In this document: piece by piece, positions 27,777 to 37,543 of the stretch | Layout of the letters: each line of letters opens with the position of its first letter | How positions within the stretch are numbered: position 1 is the stretch's first letter | DNA from: Cephaloticoccus sp. | Lineage (GTDB): Bacteria > Verrucomicrobiota > Verrucomicrobiia > Opitutales > Opitutaceae | Direction of reading: 5' to 3' | NCBI GenBank assembly: GCA_030833445.1 | Contig: JAURHD010000004.1 | Coordinates: forward strand, 1-64,000 | DNA: 64,000 nt | Notes under the pieces: generated by a model | The model's database searches: none | The model's input: the letters and a program-made list of their open reading frames with translations, nothing else | What the model was told of the DNA's origin: nothing | Position numbers and translations under genes: made by a program

Positions 27777-27905
27777 TTTTCGATTTGAATGAATCGGTGT
27801 CACCATAAACGAAACTGCTCATCAGCAGCGTGACGGCTGCAACCGGGCGCTTTCTTTGAATTTCTCCGTGCGCTCTGCGTTCTCTGTGTTAGAAATCAAT
27901 TTCCC

Positions 27906-28889
27906 ATGAAAACTCCTATTCGCGTCGCTGTTACCGGGGCTGCCGGTCAGATTGGTTATTCCCTCCTTTTCCGCATCGCCTCCGGCGCGATGTTCGGCCC
28001 CGACCAACCGGTCATCCTGCAATTGATTGAGGTGCCTTTTGAAAAAGCCATGAAGGCGCTCGAAGGCGTCGCCATGGAACTCGACGATTGCGCTTTCCCT
28101 CAGCTCAAGGGCATGGTGCTGACCGATGATCCGCGAGTCGGTTTCAAGGACGCCAACTGGTCACTGCTCGTCGGGGCCAAGCCGCGCGGTCCCGGCCAGG
28201 AACGTGCTGATCTGCTCAAGGACAACGGCAAGATCTTTACGGCGCAGGGTCAGGTCATAGATGAGGTGGCCGCCGATGACGCCCGCGTCGCCGTGGTGGG
28301 CAACCCCGCCAACACAAACTGCATGATCGCCGCCTCCAAGGCCAAGCGCCTCACGCCCGACCGATTCACCGCCATGGTGCGCCTTGACCAAAACCGCGCC
28401 CAGGCCCAACTCGCCAAGAAAGCCGGCGTCGATCTCACCGCCGTGAAGGACATTTTCATCTACGGTAATCATAGCCCGACGATGTTCCCGGCCTTCGCCC
28501 ACGCGACGATCAACGGCAAACCCGCCACGGAGGTCATCAACGATTCCGCCTGGCTGCAGGGGCCGTTTCTTGAGACCGTCGGTAAACGCGGCGCCGCGAT
28601 CATCGCCGCCCGTGGTCTCTCCTCCGCCGCCTCCGCCGCTAATGCTTTGGTCGATCACGTGCGCAGCTTGATGACCCCGGGGGCGATTCATTCCGTCGCC
28701 GTCAAAGGCGCCACGGCTTATGGCTTCGATGCCAATGTCTGGGCCGGTGTGCCCGTGCGCACCACCACCCCTGGCAGCGTCGAGATCATCACCGGCTACG
28801 AAATGGATGATTTCGCCAAGGCCAAGATCGCGGCAACCAACAAGGAGCTCACCGACGAGCGCGCCATGGTCGCCGAGATGCTCGGTTAA
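27906..28889 (+). CDS. mdh: malate dehydrogenase
   Basis: A 327-residue NAD-dependent malate dehydrogenase of the cytosolic-type (MDH2-like) clade, interconverting malate and oxaloacetate in the TCA cycle. NAD-binding [10 protein letters not shown] at 10-19, NPANTN in the middle, and the catalytic His in [10 protein letters not shown]. Complete and full length. A strong terminator follows the stop. The 129-bp gap before it carries a degenerate segment resembling the TCTCCGTG-type palindromic repeats seen elsewhere, but too weak to annotate. Confidence 0.94.
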   Translation: MKTPIRVAVTGAAGQIGYSLLFRIASGAMFGPDQPVILQLIEVPFEKAMKALEGVAMELDDCAFPQLKGMVLTDDPRVGFKDANWSLLVGAKPRGPGQERADLLKDNGKIFTAQGQVIDEVAADDARVAVVGNPANTNCMIAASKAKRLTPDRFTAMVRLDQNRAQAQLAKKAGVDLTAVKDIFIYGNHSPTMFPAFAHATINGKPATEVINDSAWLQGPFLETVGKRGAAIIAARGLSSAASAANALVDHVRSLMTPGAIHSVAVKGATAYGFDANVWAGVPVRTTTPGSVEIITGYEMDDFAKAKIAATNKELTDERAMVAEMLG

Positions 28890-28914
28890 ACCCAATTACC
28901 CATCGCAATACTTC

Positions 28915-28947
28915 AAAACGACGTCCCGCCTTTGGACGTCGTTTTTT
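28915..28947 (+). terminator. rho-independent terminator of mdh
   Basis: AAAACGACGTC (28915-28925) pairs with GACGTCGTTTT (28935-28945) over a 9-nt loop, ending in a run of T. It starts 25 bases after the mdh stop. Confidence 0.85.
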
Positions 28948-29001
28948 ATGTCCGGACAATTTTACCCAACCCAATTTCCACTCCTGTCCGTCTAAATCAG
29001 A

Positions 29002-31029
29002 ATGCAACCTTCGACTATTTTTTCCCCGGACCTCATCAAACGCCAACCGCGCCTCGATGAAATCAAGCGCGTCATCGCGTCATCTACAGGTGCCCCTATT
29101 TGGGAAGAGATCACGCAGGCCGCCACGGCCGAACGGGATATTCCGCCCTACTTGGTGGACTCGGTTTTCCCGGGTCGCGACGGCTATAGCGCGGAGCTCA
29201 AAGGCATGGACTATACCTTGTGCCGCGCAATTAGTCTGCGCCTCACGCGGCACGCCTTGATGTTTCTGATCGAAGAGGATCGCCGCTGGATCGAGGCCGC
29301 GTTGCGCCAAACCGATGTGCTGTTCGACGATGTGGAGTATCCCCATTGGAACCACGTCGCCCGCATGGACGGTGATAACGAGACCTTCAAAAAGAGTATC
29401 GATCTCCGGAAATCTGATGTGCATCTGCGCACCGGCATGCTGGCCAACAGTGTGGGCCTGATGCTCAACTGGCTGCGGCCGCACCTGAATCCCGCCCAAC
29501 TGGAAACCCTCGTGCGCGGCTTGGAAAAGCGCGCCATCCGCCCCTTTCAAAATGCCATTTCGCAACAACCGTGGTGGTTGGAGGTAAACAACAACTGGCT
29601 GACCTGTATTGTCGGGGGTGTCGGGATCGCCGCCATGGCGCTCGACGGATTGCATCCCGATGCCCGGAGCTTGATCGAATATGCCGAGCCGCTGATGGAG
29701 CGCCATCTCGAAGATTATGGGACCGAGGGTGAATTCAACGAAGGCCTCGGTTATGCCGGAGCGATTTGTCTGGTCGTGGACTATTATACGGCGCGCTTGG
29801 GCTGGACGGAAGGGCGTGAAAACCGTTTGGCGAAGGCCCCGTTTCCGGCCATCACCAAGTGGTTTGTGCAGATGACCGTGCCACCCGGACATCTTTTCTC
29901 GTATGGTGACGGAAAAGTCCAAGCCCCACTGAAAGGCGACTGGGTAGCGCCGATCGCCGCGGCCAATCAAGACCGCGTGCTGCAGGGTTTTTATTTGCAG
30001 CATCGCTCGATCCTCGCCGATCCCCTGCAATTGTTGTGCCTCGACTCCGACCTGAAGGCCCAATCACCAACCGGTATTTATCCGCTCGGCATTGCTTACA
30101 AGGAACAAGGCGGCTGCATCACCAGCCGGACTTCCTGGGATTGGACCAAGACTGCCTGTGTCGTCGGGAGCAAAGCCCGGCGGGAGGATAACCACGAACA
30201 CAACGATCCGGGCCAAGTGGTCATTGAGGGTGAAGGCCAGCCCCTGATTGTAGACTGGGGCACCCCGGCAACCAGCTATCCCGCCGGCTTTTTCTCGGCC
30301 AATCGATTCCGCTATTTCGATGCCAATGTCTTTGGTCACAACATTCTCGCATTCGGCGGTCGCGAAATGGAATCGTGCTACGAACTGCATCCCAATTTCA
30401 CGCAAGGAACCCTGCACGGCAAACGTGCCCTGCATGCCCAAGGCCGCATCCTATCCGCGGAATTTGATGATAGCTGGGGTGGTCTCTGGTCTATCGATAC
30501 CACCGCGGCTTGGGCCGGGGTAAAATCCAATGTGCGCACGGTGCTGCATTTGCATCCGGGTTTTGTCGTCGTATTGGACGAAGCCAAACTGGAAAAATCC
30601 GAATCCATTTCCTTGCGGTGGAACACCGCGCAAAAACCCACCTTGATCGGCGAAGACGACTTTGCCTTGCAGTTCTCAACGGTCGGGCTGGCCGCTCGTG
30701 TGCTGAATCTTTCCGCCAACCAAGCCACCCGCCGACTAGGCAATCAGCACTACCAGGAAGCCTGGAACAAGGATCAGTTCGGCGGCGTGCTGCCAGACCG
30801 CGATTGTCCCTACTACGAGATCATAACCACCGCGGATCATTGCCGGTATCTTTCCCTATTTACCGTTCAACCCGGCCACCAATCCGTGGCCTGGACAAAC
30901 CAAGGTGACACTTACACGGGCACGATCGGATCCGACAAAATTGAGGTTACGTTCAGTGAATCGGTCATCTCGGTAAAGTCTTCCCACCATCAGCGCACGT
31001 GGAAAATTTGTCCGGCTGAGGATAAGTGA
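29002..31029 (+). CDS. heparinase II/III family protein
   Basis: A 675-residue probable polysaccharide lyase or lyase-like protein. The N-terminal ~380 residues are helical (alpha/alpha toroid-like) and the C-terminal part is beta-rich, with the heparinase II/III hallmark EDNHEHNDPGQVVIEG, then PLIVDWGTP. Family members cleave uronic-acid-containing glycans such as heparan sulfate, alginate or exopolysaccharides; the substrate here is unknown. There is no signal peptide, which suggests a cytoplasmic enzyme. It converges on the GH78-like gene with 7 bp between stops. Confidence 0.78.
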   Translation: MQPSTIFSPDLIKRQPRLDEIKRVIASSTGAPIWEEITQAATAERDIPPYLVDSVFPGRDGYSAELKGMDYTLCRAISLRLTRHALMFLIEEDRRWIEAALRQTDVLFDDVEYPHWNHVARMDGDNETFKKSIDLRKSDVHLRTGMLANSVGLMLNWLRPHLNPAQLETLVRGLEKRAIRPFQNAISQQPWWLEVNNNWLTCIVGGVGIAAMALDGLHPDARSLIEYAEPLMERHLEDYGTEGEFNEGLGYAGAICLVVDYYTARLGWTEGRENRLAKAPFPAITKWFVQMTVPPGHLFSYGDGKVQAPLKGDWVAPIAAANQDRVLQGFYLQHRSILADPLQLLCLDSDLKAQSPTGIYPLGIAYKEQGGCITSRTSWDWTKTACVVGSKARREDNHEHNDPGQVVIEGEGQPLIVDWGTPATSYPAGFFSANRFRYFDANVFGHNILAFGGREMESCYELHPNFTQGTLHGKRALHAQGRILSAEFDDSWGGLWSIDTTAAWAGVKSNVRTVLHLHPGFVVVLDEAKLEKSESISLRWNTAQKPTLIGEDDFALQFSTVGLAARVLNLSANQATRRLGNQHYQEAWNKDQFGGVLPDRDCPYYEIITTADHCRYLSLFTVQPGHQSVAWTNQGDTYTGTIGSDKIEVTFSESVISVKSSHHQRTWKICPAEDK

Positions 31030-31036
31030 GCTCGAT

Positions 31037-33370
31037 CTACACCTGAACATGCTGCTTCCCGGCCCGCAGCGCAATTTCTTGCCCACGCCAGACGAACACG
31101 CCGGTCGTCCCAGCTGGTAATTCCACCGTCGCGTCAACGCGCTCGCCGGCAAACTCCGCCCGCAATTTCACCTTGCCGCGCGGATGCGGCAGCGCGGTGT
31201 CGATTTTTGTGAGCCGGCCGGGTTGCGGTGCAATCCTCACTTGTTTGAAACCGGGGGCCGCCGGCCGGATACCGGCCACGGTTGCATGCAGGTGAAACAC
31301 CGGATGCGCGCCCCACGCGTGGCAGTCCGACCGCGAGGGCTCCGGATGCTCGATCGGCGTTTTGAATCCTTGTTTCACCAACCCGCGCCACATCTCCAGT
31401 TTTTCCAGCACGAGGTCGGCTCGACCGGCCTTGCCCAACGCATCAAACAGGTAGTGCTGAAAATAGATCGTCGCCGCCGCGAGTCCGTTGGCAGCCGCAT
31501 CCGCCCACTTGGTCGGATCAGGAACTCGCAGACCCGCGATCACCGCCAACGCCTGGGCGTGCTGACTGAATGATTTGTGTGCGACATCGTCAGCCCACAA
31601 TCCGCGTGGCTTATCCCAGAAACGCCTATTGATAACCCCGACCAGTTTTTCTGCCGCGTCCGACCAACGTCGGGCCATCGTCGGCTCACCCAACCAAGCC
31701 TCGAGTTCCGCCGCACGCTGCAGCGTGATCAGGTATTGCAGATTCACCAAGGCCGAACGCCGGCCCTCCAATTGGCCCGGTGCCCACCCGGCTTCCCAAC
31801 CGGGCACCCAGTCGGCAAACAGCCAGCCCGGTGGCTTTGCCAGCAGACCATCGGCATCCTGCTCGGTTTCCAATGCCTCCATCAACGCACGCAGACCCGT
31901 CAGCCGCTCGCGCAGCCATGCCGGATCATTCCGCCACAGTGCGTAGTCATGCAGCATCCAGGGCCAGATCATCGCAAAGGTCGTGCTTTCCTGCCGTTCG
32001 ACCGAGGGCGTGCGCATCGTAGGATACCCTCCGCGACCTCGCGATAGATCGAACAACTCCATGCCGCGCCGGGCCAGTCGTTCGTCGCCCGCAAATACAT
32101 ACGCGAGCAGCATTTGGATGCGCGTATCCGCCACATACATCATCTGCTCGTAATAAGGACAGTCCACAAAGACGTCGTGCATGCAGGAGCGCAGCCCGCG
32201 TTCGCTCAGTGCAATGACCGGCCCGAGCGTCGCATCGCTGGATTGAAACTTTGCCGCGGTCCGCAAAGGGAAGCCCGTGCGTTCCACCCCCAGCGCATGC
32301 AGTGTCACCGGCTTCGCTCCCACCTTGACGCTCACCAGTAGGTAACGCCCCGAGCGCCACCACGGCGAAGTGGTCCAGCGACGTCCACGTCCACCGAGTT
32401 TCCACGTGTCGCCAAAACCAAAAAACAGTTTTCCCGCCACCTCCCCGCGATTGCCCTTCGGACCGGGGGTGTTGTTATAAACCGTCCGGTCCTCCCGGTC
32501 GAAGAGCGACTCCGCCCATTCGATGCGCACCTGCGTGCCAGCGCCGCCGGAAAACTCCAGCATCGCGTAGCCGCACAGGTAATCGTCGGTATCAATCAAC
32601 ACCGTGGCCTGATATCGCGCCGGGAGAGTCAGCGATCCGCTACTCTGCAGAAGTTGGTTCCAGTCGGCCGCGTCCACCACCGTCGTTTCCGCTCCAAACC
32701 GGATGCCTTGCGCCCGGGTCCAGCGCGGCAATTGCGCCCGCACGCGACCGCCACGCCACAGATCATGTCGCTGCTCCGGCAGGGCCGATGGCAACAACTG
32801 CCACCCGCGCGCCACAATACCACAGACATTGAAATCCACTGGCACGCGCACCACCGCGGGTTGCATCCATCGGACTCCGCGCATGTCAAACTTCGCCAGA
32901 TCCACCTGTGCCGAACCTCCGATGACGTGATACGAACGATTGATCGCGGGTCCCCACACCATGCCTTCCAGCCGCGCCGCCCGCCAAGAGGCCACGCCGG
33001 TCGTGAAACGTTTTCCCGCTCGTCCCAGTCCGGCACAAGCAAACCCTCCGCGCCAAGACATCCGACCGTCGGGTGATTGCGGTGTTTTCGCCCACCAGAC
33101 CAATGCCTCCAGTTGATGCACGCCCGCCTTCAATTTGAGTTCATAGGTCGCAAACGACCAGTGCGTCACATCCCCGGTGTCGGGCCCACGTCCCACCAAC
33201 GCACCGTCAAGCGCGAGGGCATAACAAATATCCGCGCTCACCTGCAGCCGCACCGTCTCGGCACGCGCCAGCTTCACGTTGAGTCGGAAGAGCACAAACC
33301 CGGGCACTCCAATGGCAAGTTCCGGATGCCACAACCAAGCCGCACGATCGAGCGCATGACGCGGTTCCAT
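31037..33370 (-). CDS. GH78-like alpha-L-rhamnosidase
   Basis: A 777-residue protein with N-terminal beta domains (a galactose-binding-like fold, residues ~60-330) and an (alpha/alpha)6 catalytic domain from about 380. Near the catalytic-domain start, VFVDCPYYEQMMYVADTR corresponds to the DCPxRE..D general-acid region of GH78, and SDCHAWGAHPVFHL to its C-terminal SxCHAW motif. It would release terminal rhamnose, though related sugars are possible. No signal peptide: start MEPRHALDRAAWLWH at 33370 is chosen over a longer frame. Its neighbour on the other strand is the heparinase-like gene, so the two may degrade one glycan. Confidence 0.8.
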   Translation of the reverse strand: MEPRHALDRAAWLWHPELAIGVPGFVLFRLNVKLARAETVRLQVSADICYALALDGALVGRGPDTGDVTHWSFATYELKLKAGVHQLEALVWWAKTPQSPDGRMSWRGGFACAGLGRAGKRFTTGVASWRAARLEGMVWGPAINRSYHVIGGSAQVDLAKFDMRGVRWMQPAVVRVPVDFNVCGIVARGWQLLPSALPEQRHDLWRGGRVRAQLPRWTRAQGIRFGAETTVVDAADWNQLLQSSGSLTLPARYQATVLIDTDDYLCGYAMLEFSGGAGTQVRIEWAESLFDREDRTVYNNTPGPKGNRGEVAGKLFFGFGDTWKLGGRGRRWTTSPWWRSGRYLLVSVKVGAKPVTLHALGVERTGFPLRTAAKFQSSDATLGPVIALSERGLRSCMHDVFVDCPYYEQMMYVADTRIQMLLAYVFAGDERLARRGMELFDLSRGRGGYPTMRTPSVERQESTTFAMIWPWMLHDYALWRNDPAWLRERLTGLRALMEALETEQDADGLLAKPPGWLFADWVPGWEAGWAPGQLEGRRSALVNLQYLITLQRAAELEAWLGEPTMARRWSDAAEKLVGVINRRFWDKPRGLWADDVAHKSFSQHAQALAVIAGLRVPDPTKWADAAANGLAAATIYFQHYLFDALGKAGRADLVLEKLEMWRGLVKQGFKTPIEHPEPSRSDCHAWGAHPVFHLHATVAGIRPAAPGFKQVRIAPQPGRLTKIDTALPHPRGKVKLRAEFAGERVDATVELPAGTTGVFVWRGQEIALRAGKQHVQV

Positions 33371-33782
33371 GTTCGGCGTGCCCTTGGGAACCACTGGGGC
33401 GGGAATCCGTCGGCAGACTTTCTCTCCGGCAAAAGGGGCGAATAGCATCCCTTTGCGTTTAACCGGCGCATCTTTTCCCGCGAGAGATTTTTGTTACTGC
33501 CAATAGATTAACCCACACATTTCGATCCATTTCGGCTGATTACACGGATGCCCCGGATGCGGAGTCATCCCATGGAGCAAATGATATCGAAGTGTAGTCG
33601 TTTGAATTGTGGGGAACGTTCTGCTGGCCAGCTGAATGTCCCTAACGCGTTTTGGCGCAGCAGCAGTTATTTGTGATGCTCCGCGTAATCCGCGGTTAAG
33701 AAGGGTCGGTTTATCCGCAGTGAACACCACACATCACGATTGCCATAACACCCGGCCATACGGATGATTCCTACACCCCATT
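33371..33782. other. 412-bp divergent intergenic region
   Basis: Between the starts of the GH78-like and first PhyH gene. I see no convincing gene, repeat or terminator; a 78-codon leftward frame at 33494-33730 has no recognisable content. It probably carries the two divergent promoters. Confidence 0.6.
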
Positions 33783-34697
33783 ATGGTTACCCACCCGCCC
33801 CTGCATTCCTGCAAGCTCGAGCTGGACACTTCGCCGACTGCCTTTGGCGAACTGCGCCCCTCGGCTGATTATCTCGATCAACCTGAAATCCTCAATCAAC
33901 GCCTCGACGAGGACGGCTACCTGTTCATTCCCGGCTTCTTCAATCGCGATTTGATTCTCGAGGCCCGCACTTCCGTGGCCCAACGCCTCGCCGCCGAGGG
34001 GGCCCTCAATCCCAAATATCCAGCCACCGACCTCATCGCCGCATCCGACAAAGCGATGACCTATCGCGGCGATCTCGCCCTCAACAATCCGGCAGTGGAA
34101 CGCGTCGTTTACGGACCCGAACTCGACGGTTTTTATGCCGCGCTCTTTGGCGAGCCGGTCCGGCATTTCGATCACATCTGGTTTCGTGCCGTCAGTCAGG
34201 GCTTGGGCACGCCGCCGCACTGCGATCACGTTTACATGAGCCGCGGCACGCACCAGTTGCTCACCTGCTGGATTCCCTACGGTGAAGTGACGCTCGAAGT
34301 CGGCGGGCTGATGGTGTTGGAAGATTCCCATCTAAAATCCGACCGCCTACAATCCTACCTCGACGTGGATGTAGACCGTTATTGCGAGAACGACCCCAAG
34401 CAGGTCGCCAAGGTCAAGGGCACTTCGGCGTGGAGCCATCCCGGCTGGTTGACCAACAATCCCGTCGTGCTGCAGAAGCGCCTCGGTGGCCGCTGGCTGA
34501 CCACGCAGTGGCAACCCGGCGACTTCCTCACTTTTAAGATGAATATGATTCATGCGAGTCTGGACAACCAGACCCGGCAAATCCGGCTCTCCTCTGACAC
34601 CCGCTACCAACGCCTCAGCCAACCGGCCGATGCGCGCTGGGTGGGCGACAACGTAGCCGGCCACGGCCCCCGCGCCAAACAGGGCCGGATCTGCTGA
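33783..34697 (+). CDS. phytanoyl-CoA dioxygenase (PhyH) family protein 1
   Basis: A 304-residue Fe(II)/2-oxoglutarate-dependent oxygenase fold. The metal facial triad is His146-x-Asp148 (PHCDHVYMSRGTHQLL) and His257 (NMIHASLDNQ), with an Arg in RLSSDTRYQ that would bind 2-oxoglutarate. Family members hydroxylate diverse substrates, in bacteria often sugars, amino acids or natural products; the substrate here is unknown. It is a close paralogue of the gene at 40984 (shared HQLLTCWIPYGEV region, and GGRWL..QPGDF near 245). Possibly controlled from the 412-bp divergent region. Confidence 0.88.
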   Translation: MVTHPPLHSCKLELDTSPTAFGELRPSADYLDQPEILNQRLDEDGYLFIPGFFNRDLILEARTSVAQRLAAEGALNPKYPATDLIAASDKAMTYRGDLALNNPAVERVVYGPELDGFYAALFGEPVRHFDHIWFRAVSQGLGTPPHCDHVYMSRGTHQLLTCWIPYGEVTLEVGGLMVLEDSHLKSDRLQSYLDVDVDRYCENDPKQVAKVKGTSAWSHPGWLTNNPVVLQKRLGGRWLTTQWQPGDFLTFKMNMIHASLDNQTRQIRLSSDTRYQRLSQPADARWVGDNVAGHGPRAKQGRIC

Positions 34698-34781
34698 ATC
34701 GAGTCGTAGATGCAGAATCCCAAGCGAGTTAGGCCGAATAACACTATTCGACGCACAATGGAAAATCGAGGCGCCTCGGTC

Positions 34782-34908
34782 AAAGGGGTCAGGCCGTTAT
34801 TTGTTAATCTTTTGGAATGCTCGATTGCATGAGTAGCTCAGGTTTATCGCTAGAAGCCGCCGATGCAGGAAAATCGGGGGAATTAACAAATAACGGCCTG
34901 ACCCCTTT
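34782..34908. repeat. 127-bp MITE-like element with 27-bp perfect inverted termini
   Basis: AAAGGGGTCAGGCCG... at 34782-34808 is the exact reverse complement of 34882-34908; 73 bp of unrelated sequence lie between. GGGGTCAGGCC ends resemble those of repeat elements associated with REP-type Y1 transposases. It lies between the convergent PhyH gene and the hypothetical gene. No transposase is inside it, so it would be non-autonomous. Confidence 0.8.
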
Positions 34909-34911
34909 CCA

Positions 34912-35607
34912 TTAAGCCACCAGCCCAGACAAGGTTTTGCTGAGTCGGAAGGCGCTGCGCACGGCGGCAAATTGTTCGAGCAGTTCCTGCGGTGCTCCCG
35001 CCCGGGGAAAGACCATGTCGAGGCTCGCGCCAGTGCAGCGCACCTGCGCCTCCACGCCTTCCACACTGATCGTGCACTCACTGCAATCCGACGGATAATC
35101 CACGCGCATCACCGTCTCATCATCAAGTCCCTCGATCGCATCGATCACCGCCTCAACTCGGGCACCCTTGCGCAAAGTGAATGACAACTCGCTGAACCGC
35201 CCGTCGAAGATCGTGTTGAATGCTTCGGTCCGGGCGAAGTCCCCGTCCTTCACATCCAACAGGGTCTGCGTCACCGCAAACTCCGCCGGCGCCGCCGGAT
35301 CGAGTTCATAAAGAATTTCAAAGGTGAAGTCCTTCGCCGCCAAAACCGCCGAAGGACTCGTCAGGGTCAGCGCAACGTCCTTACGTTTGTAACCCAGCTT
35401 GGTGCGCACGGCCTGAAATAATTTCTCCGCTTCTTCCTCCAGTTCACCAGTGCACAACCGGCCCAGAAAGGCGTTGGTTACCGGGTTTGCCGCATCCGGC
35501 AAAGTGTGATGCTTCTTCTTGAATCCGCTCAGCAATTTTACCACTCCGCCGGAACGGCCGATGAATCGGATATCGGCAATCACGCTGCCAGGCACTGCGG
35601 AGGACAT
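34912..35607 (-). CDS. conserved hypothetical protein
   Basis: A 231-residue protein that I do not recognise. It has no signal peptide or membrane segment. Acidic and Leu-rich helical stretches alternate with beta-rich ones; there are two Cys near residue 178 (DCSECT) that could coordinate a metal or form a disulfide. The ATG complement ends at 35607. Its stop lies four bases from the inverted-repeat element. Codon use and GC look like the neighbours, so it is probably a real gene. Confidence 0.6.
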   Translation of the reverse strand: MSSAVPGSVIADIRFIGRSGGVVKLLSGFKKKHHTLPDAANPVTNAFLGRLCTGELEEEAEKLFQAVRTKLGYKRKDVALTLTSPSAVLAAKDFTFEILYELDPAAPAEFAVTQTLLDVKDGDFARTEAFNTIFDGRFSELSFTLRKGARVEAVIDAIEGLDDETVMRVDYPSDCSECTISVEGVEAQVRCTGASLDMVFPRAGAPQELLEQFAAVRSAFRLSKTLSGLVA

Positions 35608-35783
35608 GCCTCATGCAAGTGGGCTCAGACCCAAGTCGCCAATCCCAAAAAGCGCTGAGGTAGAACTACACGCCCCTGAACTTCCCACTGATCACGCGGA
35701 TAAAACCAGATATTCAGTAACAGTGAGCACCAGATCTGATCCGCGATTATCTGCGCACCCGCGGAAGTATTCTGTGTTGCCAC

Positions 35784-36050
35784 TCAAGCGGTCACCGCTG
35801 GACCCCGGACCAATCGGCAGATCAGCATCACAAAGCCAACCACCAAGGCGACTGGCAGCCAGATGGGCGCCAGCGCGGTGATCACGGCCAAGGACACCAA
35901 CACGGTTACCGTGGCACCGGCCGTCAGGACGACCCCCAGCACCAAGGTGGTGACCAGCAGGATAAAGACCGGCGCGAGCAGCACCGGCGCAAACTTAAGG
36001 GTCAGCAGGGCGAGGAAGATAATTCCGAGTGCTTTAAGAAATGTGTTCAT
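35784..36050 (-). CDS. small hydrophobic membrane protein
   Basis: An 88-residue protein with three hydrophobic segments (APVLLAPVFILLVTT-like runs, residues 5-75) and a basic C-terminus. Start MNTFLKALG (ATG complement ending at 36050) is preferred over six extra codons. It lies 62 bp downstream of the SPFH-domain gene on the same strand, so may be part of that unit. Function unknown. Confidence 0.55.
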   Translation of the reverse strand: MNTFLKALGIIFLALLTLKFAPVLLAPVFILLVTTLVLGVVLTAGATVTVLVSLAVITALAPIWLPVALVVGFVMLICRLVRGPAVTA

Positions 36051-36112
36051 GTCCTGATAACCCGGCAAGCCGCGCAGAGTTTCAAAAAACGCGGACGCCG
36101 GATGAAATAGGC

Positions 36113-37258
36113 TTACTTTTGCACCGGCGCCGCGGCCTTGCCCCCGACCACGGCCTCAACCGCGCGGAGGAAGGAGTCGCTCAGCAGGTTGACCGTCATG
36201 TCCTGCGGCAGGTAGCCGTCGATGTTTTGAAAGGCATTGGCCATGGACTTGGAAACTTCGATGCGCACAAAGGCTTCGGAACCCTCGGCGGAGTAGGCGC
36301 TGAGCTTCAGGCGGGTAGCCTCGGCTTCGGCCTTACCGAGCGCTTCGATTGCCTGCGCGCGGAGCAATGCCGCTTCCTGTTCACCTTGGGCGGCGAGCAC
36401 GTTGCGGTTCTTGTCGGCCTCGGCGGCGAATTCGACTCGCTTGGCGGCGGCTTCGGCATCGAGCACCTGCTGCTCGGCGAGTTTCTGCGCGCCGAGAATA
36501 CCGACTTCCTTGTCGCGCTTGGCATCGACCACGGCCTTTTCATAAGCGGCTTGGGCTTCGGCTTTCGCACGTTCGGCGCGGGCCTCGGCCGCGCGGGTTT
36601 CCTCGATGGCCCGCAGACGTTCCTGCACCGCCACCTGACGGGCCTTGATCTGTTCAACGTAAGCGGGATCGAGGCCAATATGCTCAATCACAAAGTTTTC
36701 GACGATCACACCACGTTTGCGGAGTTCCGCCTCGGGGGACATGAGTGCTGAGGAAATATCGCTCTGCAGTTTCACCAGGCCTTCGCCGGAATAAGCGTTG
36801 AGGGCCGTGCGAGTGGTGGCTTGATCCTTCACGACGCGCATCAGCTCCGGCCGGAGAATTTTCTCCTCCACGTTGCCGCGAACCGTCTTGTGCATGTCCA
36901 CCACGAAATCGGGATCGCGACGCCAGCGGATGTTGAGCGAGATGCGCATGTCCTGGCCTTCCGAGGACTGCACGAGATAACTGTCGCGACGACGGCCCTC
37001 TCCATAGGTATCGTTGGCCTGGTCGTTCATGACAAAGACCTGTGAAGACATGTCGTATTTGAAAACCTTTTGGGTGAAGCCCGGGAAGAGCACATAGGTC
37101 TTGGGCTGCAAGGATTCAGCGATGACACCGCCATCCCAGGTTTCTTTTACGCCAAGTTCGTTACCTTCCACGGTGCTGATATCGACGATAAAGACACTGG
37201 CGACCACGAGTGCGATGAGCACAAGGCCGGCTACAACTAGACTGATGATTTGTTTCAT
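36113..37258 (-). CDS. SPFH/band-7 domain protein
   Basis: A 381-residue stomatin/prohibitin-like protein. One N-terminal membrane helix (residues 5-26) is followed by the SPFH domain (about 40-215) and a long coiled coil rich in Ala, Glu and Lys (about 215-310, repeats such as ARAERAKAEAQAAYEKA). Such proteins form ring-shaped membrane scaffolds that organise microdomains and protect the membrane or modulate proteases. The small membrane protein at 37272 lies 13 bp upstream on the same strand. No FtsH or NfeD homologue is adjacent. Confidence 0.88.
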   Translation of the reverse strand: MKQIISLVVAGLVLIALVVASVFIVDISTVEGNELGVKETWDGGVIAESLQPKTYVLFPGFTQKVFKYDMSSQVFVMNDQANDTYGEGRRRDSYLVQSSEGQDMRISLNIRWRRDPDFVVDMHKTVRGNVEEKILRPELMRVVKDQATTRTALNAYSGEGLVKLQSDISSALMSPEAELRKRGVIVENFVIEHIGLDPAYVEQIKARQVAVQERLRAIEETRAAEARAERAKAEAQAAYEKAVVDAKRDKEVGILGAQKLAEQQVLDAEAAAKRVEFAAEADKNRNVLAAQGEQEAALLRAQAIEALGKAEAEATRLKLSAYSAEGSEAFVRIEVSKSMANAFQNIDGYLPQDMTVNLLSDSFLRAVEAVVGGKAAAPVQK

Positions 37259-37271
37259 GAAGCTGGAGGGG

Positions 37272-37484
37272 TTACTTACGGTTTTTCAGGAGGTAAATGG
37301 TGCAGACGACCAGATACACGAGGAAGATGAGTCCGATTAGCGGCAGTAGCAGGCGAATGGTTCCGCTCTTCAATTCGAAGAAGAGGGCGAATACCACTAC
37401 CCAAGCCACGACAAACGCCGCCACAATCTTCCACGAAAAGGGATTCTTGGGGGTAAGCTCGATCACTGGGTCAGAATCAGACAT
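37272..37484 (-). CDS. small two-helix membrane protein
   Basis: A 70-residue protein with two hydrophobic helices (about 19-37 and 46-65) separated by a short loop and ended by basic KNRK. Start MSDSDPVIELTP at 37484 is chosen over a frame that begins further upstream, because it gives a normal soluble N-terminus. Its stop lies just before the SPFH gene start, suggesting coexpression, perhaps as an accessory subunit of the SPFH assembly. Not similar to a family I know. Confidence 0.6.
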   Translation of the reverse strand: MSDSDPVIELTPKNPFSWKIVAAFVVAWVVVFALFFELKSGTIRLLLPLIGLIFLVYLVVCTIYLLKNRK

Positions 37485-37543
37485 ACCGCCATTGTGTATT
37501 GCCCCATCCCACACGGCCAGCGCAGATTGCACCAATTCGAAAC

